DNA of 64,000 nucleotides from Streptomyces djakartensis (GTDB lineage: Bacteria > Actinomycetota > Actinomycetes > Streptomycetales > Streptomycetaceae): the NCBI RefSeq assembly GCF_014651075.1, contig NZ_BMWE01000020.1, forward strand, positions 57,563-121,562, given 5' to 3'. Under the pieces are notes generated by a model. It had not been told where the DNA came from, ran no database searches, and saw nothing but the letters and a program-made list of their open reading frames with translations. Of this stretch, positions 59,766-64,000 are shown one piece after another (position 1 is the stretch's first letter; each line of letters opens with the position of its first letter). The translations under genes were made by a program, and so were the position numbers.

Positions 59766-60866
59766 ATGGATCTCGCCTTTCTGCACCCCCTGTACGAACA
59801 CCCGGGCCCCTGGGCCTCCGTGTACGTCGACACTTCCCGGCACACGGAGGACACCCCGCACGAGCGGCAGCTGACGGCTCAGGCGATGGCCCGGGACCTC
59901 GCCGCGCAGGGCGCGGACGAGGCGACGTGCCGAGCCGTACAGAGCGCGATCGAGAATCTGGCGCACTCCTCCGAACCACACGGCCGGGCCCTGTTCGCCC
60001 GCGCCGGCGAGGTGGTCCTCGACCCGCCGCTGTCCCGTCCCCCGCGGGGCGGCGACTGGGCCGAATGGGCTCCGCTGCCGCGGGTCACGCCCCTGCTGGA
60101 GCTGGCCGGCGAGGACCCGGTGTGCGTGGTGGCCTACGTCGACCGCAAGGGCGCGGACTTCGAGCTGCGCAGCGGACTCGGCAGCGAGGACGCCGGGAGC
60201 GTCACCGGGCGCCAGTGGCCGGTGCACCGTACGAGTTCCGTGGACTGGTCCGAGCGGCACTTCCAGCTGCGGGTGGAGAACACCTGGGAGCACAACGCCG
60301 CGGAGATCGCCGACGCGCTCGCCGTGTGCCAGGAGGAGACCAACGCCGACCTGCTGATTCTCGTCGGCGACGACCGTGAGCGGCGGTCCGTGCACGAGCG
60401 GCTGCCCAAGCGGTTGCACGACCTGGTCGTCGAGGCGCCGCACGGCACCGGCAGCCGGCTCCTCGACGAGGACGTGGAACGGGCTCGCGCCGAACACGTG
60501 GCGCGGCGGGCCGAGGCGGAGCTGGACCGGTTCAGGGCCGCCCGGACCCCGGACGGCGAGGGCCGCGCCGGGGCCGTGGAGGGCGTGCCGGCGCTGATCG
60601 ACGCGGCGCGTGAGCACCGTATCGACGAGCTGCTGATCAGGCTGGACGGGCCCGACGCGCACCGCGAGGTGTGGATCGGCGAGGATCCGGACCAGGTCGC
60701 TGTGCGGCGTACGGACCTGAAGATCCTGGGTGAGCAAAACTCGTGGCCCGCCCGGGCGGACGACGCGCTGATCCGCTCCGCGGTGGCCACGGACGCGCCC
60801 GCGCTGGCGGTTTCCCAGGAGGAGGTGCCGGTGGGGGGCCTTGGCGCGCTGCTGCGGTGGAAGTGA
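59766..60866 (+). CDS. Vms1/baeRF-type (eRF1-like) peptidyl-tRNA hydrolase-like protein
   Basis: 366 residues. Resembles the bacterial archaeo-eukaryotic release factor family (baeRF2, mycobacterial Rv2629-like): MDLAFLHPLYEHPGPWASVYVDTS at the start, VVAYVDRKGADFELRSG, a central release-factor-like region with HFQLRVENTWEHNAAEIADAL, VGDDRERRSVHERLP, and an acidic end. No GGQ is visible, as in other members. Proposed ribosome-linked, stress or hypoxia roles. ATG with GGGAGG. Convergent with the ABC-F gene. Confidence 0.85.
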   Translation: MDLAFLHPLYEHPGPWASVYVDTSRHTEDTPHERQLTAQAMARDLAAQGADEATCRAVQSAIENLAHSSEPHGRALFARAGEVVLDPPLSRPPRGGDWAEWAPLPRVTPLLELAGEDPVCVVAYVDRKGADFELRSGLGSEDAGSVTGRQWPVHRTSSVDWSERHFQLRVENTWEHNAAEIADALAVCQEETNADLLILVGDDRERRSVHERLPKRLHDLVVEAPHGTGSRLLDEDVERARAEHVARRAEAELDRFRAARTPDGEGRAGAVEGVPALIDAAREHRIDELLIRLDGPDAHREVWIGEDPDQVAVRRTDLKILGEQNSWPARADDALIRSAVATDAPALAVSQEEVPVGGLGALLRWK

Positions 60867-60926
60867 GCGGGGTTTTGTGCGCCCAGGCGCCGTAGGGGTG
60901 CCTCACACGTCGCGTGTGCGGGTGCA

Positions 60927-60958
60927 TTGTGGCTGGTCGCGCAGTTCCCCGCGCCCCT
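60927..60958. repeat. dispersed Streptomyces repeat next to a terminator
   Basis: TTGTGGCTGGTCGCGCAGTT followed by CCCCGCGCCCCT, copy with the best match to the core. It runs straight into the stem of the following terminator. Confidence 0.8.
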
Positions 60959-60993
60959 GAGGGGGCCGCGCCCCTGAGGCGCGGCCCCCTCAG
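60957..60993. terminator. bidirectional terminator Vms1-like/ABC-F
   Basis: 16-bp perfect stem (CTGAGGGGGCCGCGCC and its complement) with 5-nt loop. The right arm includes the ABC-F stop codon. Confidence 0.9.
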
Positions 60994-62609
60994 CGCGTTC
61001 GTTCCACTCTGCGTTCGTCCCAGACCGGGTCCGGGGTCTCCCGGACCCGGCCGTCGCTGCCGAAGACGAGGTAGCGGTCGAAGGAGCGGGCGAACCAGCG
61101 GTCGTGGGTGACCGCGAGGACCGTGCCCTCGAATGACTCCAGGCCCTCCTGGAGCGCCTCGGCTGACTCCAGGTCCAGGTTGTCGGTCGGCTCGTCGAGC
61201 AGCAGGGCCGTCGCGCCCTCCAGCTCCAGGAGGAGGATCTGGAAACGGGCCTGCTGGCCGCCGGACAGGCGCTCGAACGTCTGCTCGGCCTGGTTCGTCA
61301 GTTCGTAGCGGCGCAACCGGGACATGGCGGCGCCGCGGTCCTGCGCGTGTTCCTTCCACAGGATGTCGAGGAGCGTGCGGCCCTGGAGCTCCGGGTGGGC
61401 GTGGGTCTGCGCGAAGTGCCCGGGTACGACCCGGGCCCCCAGCTTCCAGTGACCGGTGTGCGCCACGTCGTCACCGGCGAGCAGACGCAGGAAGTGTGAC
61501 TTCCCGGACCCGTTGGAGCCGAGGACGGCGACGCGTTCGCCGTAGAAGACCTCCAGCGAGAACGGCTTCATCAGGCCCGTGAGCTCGAGGTTCTCGCAGG
61601 TGACGGCCCGCACTCCGGTACGGCCGCCCTTGAGGCGCATCCTGATGTCCTGCTCGCGCGGCGGCTCCGGCGGCGGCCCCGCCTCCTCGAACTTGCGCAA
61701 CCGGGTCTGGGCCGCCCGGTAGCGCGAGGCCATGTCGGGGCTGTTCTCCGCCGCCTGACGCAGGGTCAGCACCAGCTTCCTCAGCTGCGCGTGCTTCTCG
61801 TCCCAGCGTTTGCGCAACTCCTCGAAGCGGGCGAAGCGCTGGCTCCGGGCCTCGTGGTACGTCGCGAATCCGCCGCCGTGCACCCAGGCGTCGGCGCCCG
61901 CGGGTGAGGGCTCGACGGAGACGATCTTCTCGGCGGCACGTGCGAGGAGTTCACGGTCGTGGGAGACGAAGAGGACCGTCTTGCGGGTCTCCTTCAGCCG
62001 TTCCTCCAGCCAGCGCTTGCCGGGCACGTCCAGGTAGTTGTCGGGTTCGTCGAGGAGGAGCACCTCGTCGGTGCCGCGCAGCAGCGCCTCCAGCACCAGC
62101 CGTTTCTGCTCGCCGCGGGACAGCGTGCGCACCTGCCGCCACTGCGCCTTGTCGTACGGCACGCCGAGCGCGGCCGTGGTGCACATGTCCCACAGCGTCT
62201 CGGCCTCGTAGCCGCGGGCCTCGGCCCAGTCGGCGAGGGCCTGGGCGTACGCCAGCTGGGCGGCCTCGTCGTCGACGGTCATGATGGCGTGCTCGGCGGC
62301 GTCGACGGCCTTCGCGGCCTCGCGGACGCGGGTCGGGGCCACCGAAACGAGCAGGTCCCGTACGGTCGTCTCGTCGCGCACGGATCCGACGAACTGCCGC
62401 ATCACGCCGAGTCCGCCGCCGACGGTGACGGATCCGCCGTGCGGCCTCAGCTCACCGGCGAGCAGCCGGAGCAGGGTGGTCTTGCCCGCGCCGTTGGGTC
62501 CCACGAGGGCGACGACGGCCCCCTCCCCCACCCGGAACGACACATCACCCAGCAGTGCCCTTCCGTCAGGCAGGTGGTACTCCAGGTGCGCGGCTTCGAG
62601 ATGACCCAT
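60990..62609 (-). CDS. ABC-F family ATPase
   Basis: 539 residues with two ABC domains and no membrane part. Domain 1: Walker A GPNGAGKTT (37-45), signature LSRGEQKRL, Walker B LLLDEPDNYL. Linker RKRWDEKHAQLRKLVLTLRQ. Domain 2: GSNGSGKSH, LSGGQQARF, LLLDEPTDNL. ABC-F proteins act on the ribosome, in translation control or antibiotic protection. The linker is moderate, so the resistance role cannot be asserted. ATG without a strong ribosome site; it directly follows the LysR gene on the same strand (62 nt). Confidence 0.93.
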   Translation of the reverse strand: MGHLEAAHLEYHLPDGRALLGDVSFRVGEGAVVALVGPNGAGKTTLLRLLAGELRPHGGSVTVGGGLGVMRQFVGSVRDETTVRDLLVSVAPTRVREAAKAVDAAEHAIMTVDDEAAQLAYAQALADWAEARGYEAETLWDMCTTAALGVPYDKAQWRQVRTLSRGEQKRLVLEALLRGTDEVLLLDEPDNYLDVPGKRWLEERLKETRKTVLFVSHDRELLARAAEKIVSVEPSPAGADAWVHGGGFATYHEARSQRFARFEELRKRWDEKHAQLRKLVLTLRQAAENSPDMASRYRAAQTRLRKFEEAGPPPEPPREQDIRMRLKGGRTGVRAVTCENLELTGLMKPFSLEVFYGERVAVLGSNGSGKSHFLRLLAGDDVAHTGHWKLGARVVPGHFAQTHAHPELQGRTLLDILWKEHAQDRGAAMSRLRRYELTNQAEQTFERLSGGQQARFQILLLELEGATALLLDEPTDNLDLESAEALQEGLESFEGTVLAVTHDRWFARSFDRYLVFGSDGRVRETPDPVWDERRVERTR

Positions 62610-62671
62610 GGGGCACGATTCTGTGGGCGGCGGGGAGCTGCGGCAAACCCATTTCCCGGTCCGGCTCCGGG

Positions 62672-63583
62672 TCAGTCGAGGAGCGTGGCGGCCTGGTCGC
62701 GCAAAGCGCGCAGGGTCAGCTTCAGCAGCGGGTGGCCCTCGCTGCCGCTCCGTACGGCGGTGAACACCCGCCGGGTCGGCCGACCGCCGCGCACCGGGCG
62801 GATCACGGCGCCCTTGAAGGCTATGCCGTGCAAGGCGGAACGGGGGACGAGCGCCACGCCGGCACCGGCGGCGACGAGTGCGCACACCGCCCGTGAGTCA
62901 TCGGCCAGGCACTCCGGGCGGGGTTCGAAGCGCGCCTCCTCGCACGCTCGCAGGACGACGTCGTGCACCGGGTTGCCCGGCCAGGGCGTGACCCACGGAT
63001 CCTCGCGCAGCTCGTCCAGGGCGACGTCCGGGGCGCCGGCCAGGGGGTGGCCGGAGGGCAGGACGACGTCGAACGGTTCCGCGTACAGCGGGCGGCGCAG
63101 CAACTGGTCCCCGTCCTGGCCCGGGGTGTCCCGGTCGTCCACCCCCAGGGCGATGTCGACCGCTCCGTCGATGAGCAGCCGACGGCTCGCGTGTCCTTCG
63201 GCGTCCTTGACCCGGATCCGCACCTGTGGGGCGCGCTCCCGCAGCCCGGCCACCGCGGGGGCCACCACCTCGGTGATGGCGCTCGCGAACGCGGCGATGG
63301 CCACCTCGCCGGCCAGACCCTCCGAGCAGGCGGCCATGTCGGCCTCCGCCTGTTCCAGCTGCGCGGCGATCCTGGTGGCGTGGGCGGCCAGGACCGCGCC
63401 GGTGGGCGTCAGCCGGACGGTCCGTCCCCGCCGCTCCAGGAGCCGGTGCCCGACCTCCGTCTCCAGCGCGGACAGCTGCTGGGAGGCCGCCGAGGGCGAG
63501 AGGTAGAGAGCCTGGGCGGCCGCGGTGACGGTGCCGTGCTCCGCCAGCGCTTTCAGCACCCGGAGTCTGCGAGGGTCGATCAC
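62672..63583 (-). CDS. LysR-family transcriptional regulator
   Basis: 303 residues: winged helix at 1-62 (PRRLRVLKALAEHGTVTAAAQALYLSPSAASQQLSALE), effector domain from about 85 (GEVAIAAFASAITEVVAPAV). GTG start without a ribosome site. Divergent from aspartate ammonia-lyase, which it probably regulates through the palindromes at 63613-63650. Confidence 0.92.
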   Translation of the reverse strand: MIDPRRLRVLKALAEHGTVTAAAQALYLSPSAASQQLSALETEVGHRLLERRGRTVRLTPTGAVLAAHATRIAAQLEQAEADMAACSEGLAGEVAIAAFASAITEVVAPAVAGLRERAPQVRIRVKDAEGHASRRLLIDGAVDIALGVDDRDTPGQDGDQLLRRPLYAEPFDVVLPSGHPLAGAPDVALDELREDPWVTPWPGNPVHDVVLRACEEARFEPRPECLADDSRAVCALVAAGAGVALVPRSALHGIAFKGAVIRPVRGGRPTRRVFTAVRSGSEGHPLLKLTLRALRDQAATLLD

Positions 63584-63612
63584 GAGAGCAGTAGACCAGC
63601 GTGCGCCGTCGC

Positions 63613-63650
63613 TGTGAAGTGGAGCTTCACAGGCAATCCGCGAAATTGCC
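63613..63650. promoter_or_regulatory. two abutting palindromes upstream of aspA
   Basis: TGTGAAG-TGGAG-CTTCACA (63613-63631) is followed without gap by GGCAAT-CCGCGAA-ATTGCC (63632-63650). Both have perfect arms and each is 19 bp, so the centres are 19 bp apart. Likely LysR tetramer site. Confidence 0.65.
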
Positions 63651-63738
63651 GATGGACTTAACAAGGGCCGCACCGCAGAGTTGTCTCCGGCTCCCTCATC
63701 TCCGCCCGCATCCCCCTGCTCCAGCGAAGGACTTTGTT

Positions 63739-64000
63739 GTGCCCATGACCGATCAGTGCCGCCGTGAACACGACCTCCTCGGCGACCGTGACGTGCCGGC
63801 CGAGGCGTACTGGGGCATCCACACGGCGCGTGCCGTGGAGAACTTCCCGATCACCGGCACCGCGATCTCCGCGTACCCGCACCTCGTCGACGCCCTGGCC
63901 GCCGTGAAGGAGGCCGCCGCGCTCGCCAACGAGGAACTCGGCCTGCTGGACGCGAAGAAGGCCGCCGCCATCGCCGCCGCCTGCCGGGAGATCCGGGACG
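63739..64000 (+). CDS. aspA: aspartate ammonia-lyase, partial
   Basis: Only the first 87 codons are inside the window. MTDQCRREHDLLGDRDVPAEAYWGIHTARAVENFPITG is the N-terminus of the fumarase/aspartase superfamily; EHDLLG with YWGIHTARAVENF is the aspartase form. Reversible deamination of aspartate to fumarate. GAAGGA lies 7 nt before the GTG at 63739 used here; an ATG at 63745 is the alternative start. Divergent from a LysR regulator. Confidence 0.85.
   Translation, partial: MPMTDQCRREHDLLGDRDVPAEAYWGIHTARAVENFPITGTAISAYPHLVDALAAVKEAAALANEELGLLDAKKAAAIAAACREIRD

Noticed and set aside
57480..60737. A 1085-codon minus-strand frame
   Set aside because: Only its last 61 codons have a start signal and membrane helix; the rest is antisense to five real genes.

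Overview
The window is very GC-rich, densely coding actinobacterial DNA, almost certainly from a Streptomyces chromosome. Supporting signs are the third-position GC of every gene, GTG/TTG starts, leaderless promoters, Tat-type lipoproteins, a secreted cellulase cluster with CebR operators, XRE/DUF5753 and MmyB-like regulators, DUF2795 and DUF6158 proteins, and SigB-family signals. The gene order recalls, from memory, the S. coelicolor region around SCO6520-SCO6570 (cellulases, fdhD, ROK/ABC operon, SigB-family sigma factor). No rRNA, tRNA, CRISPR array, insertion sequence or prophage was seen. The first and last genes are cut by the window edges.

Left part, 1-16 kb, is all on the minus strand. 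A ROK repressor is followed by a sugar ABC importer (ATPase, permease, Tat lipoprotein), a Gfo/Idh/MocA dehydrogenase and a TIM-barrel isomerase/epimerase. Next comes a giant secreted protein fusing a sorbosone/glucose-dehydrogenase-like propeller, PKD, CBM6-like, ThuA and 3-keto-disaccharide hydrolase (DUF1080) domains. Together these look like a glycoside 3-oxidation/elimination pathway. Two near-identical 23-bp dyads, one before the repressor gene and one before the giant gene, are candidate repressor operators. A tight five-gene run follows (inositol-1-phosphate synthase, EboC-like UbiA prenyltransferase, EboE-like isomerase, EboA, TatD/EboB-like hydrolase), in which every junction overlaps by 4 nt: an ebo-type cluster.

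16-30 kb is mixed. It holds a GntR/FCD regulator, a FabH-like synthase, an oxalate/formate-type MFS transporter with an overlapping 46-residue small subunit, FdhD, a secreted sialidase translationally coupled to a membrane-anchored propeller protein, a BASS transporter divergent from a LysR regulator, an acyl-CoA ligase, an aldo/keto reductase and a methyltransferase with a His-rich N-terminus.

30-38 kb is a secreted plant-cell-wall module: GH6, GH48 and GH74 enzymes, each with CBM2. A perfect CebR box precedes GH48, and a degenerate box and a second palindrome lie in the shared divergent region.

38-53 kb holds a DUF4352 lipoprotein, methyltransferase, pterin dehydratase, two HTH regulators, an orphan divergent NarJ, an extra DnaK with a HAIR-like element, GDPD, OsmC, a phosphatase with a holin-like N-terminus, two metallo-beta-lactamase-fold hydrolases, DedA, and an aminotransferase-fold protein with no catalytic lysine.

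53-64 kb is stress-related: a highly repetitive Gly/Glu/Ala surface protein, a SigB-family sigma factor, a pyruvate-oxidase-like TPP enzyme, small membrane, DUF2795, CBS, DJ-1/PfpI and DUF6158 proteins, a Vms1/eRF1-like protein, an ABC-F ATPase, and a LysR gene divergent from aspartate ammonia-lyase with two abutting palindromes between them.
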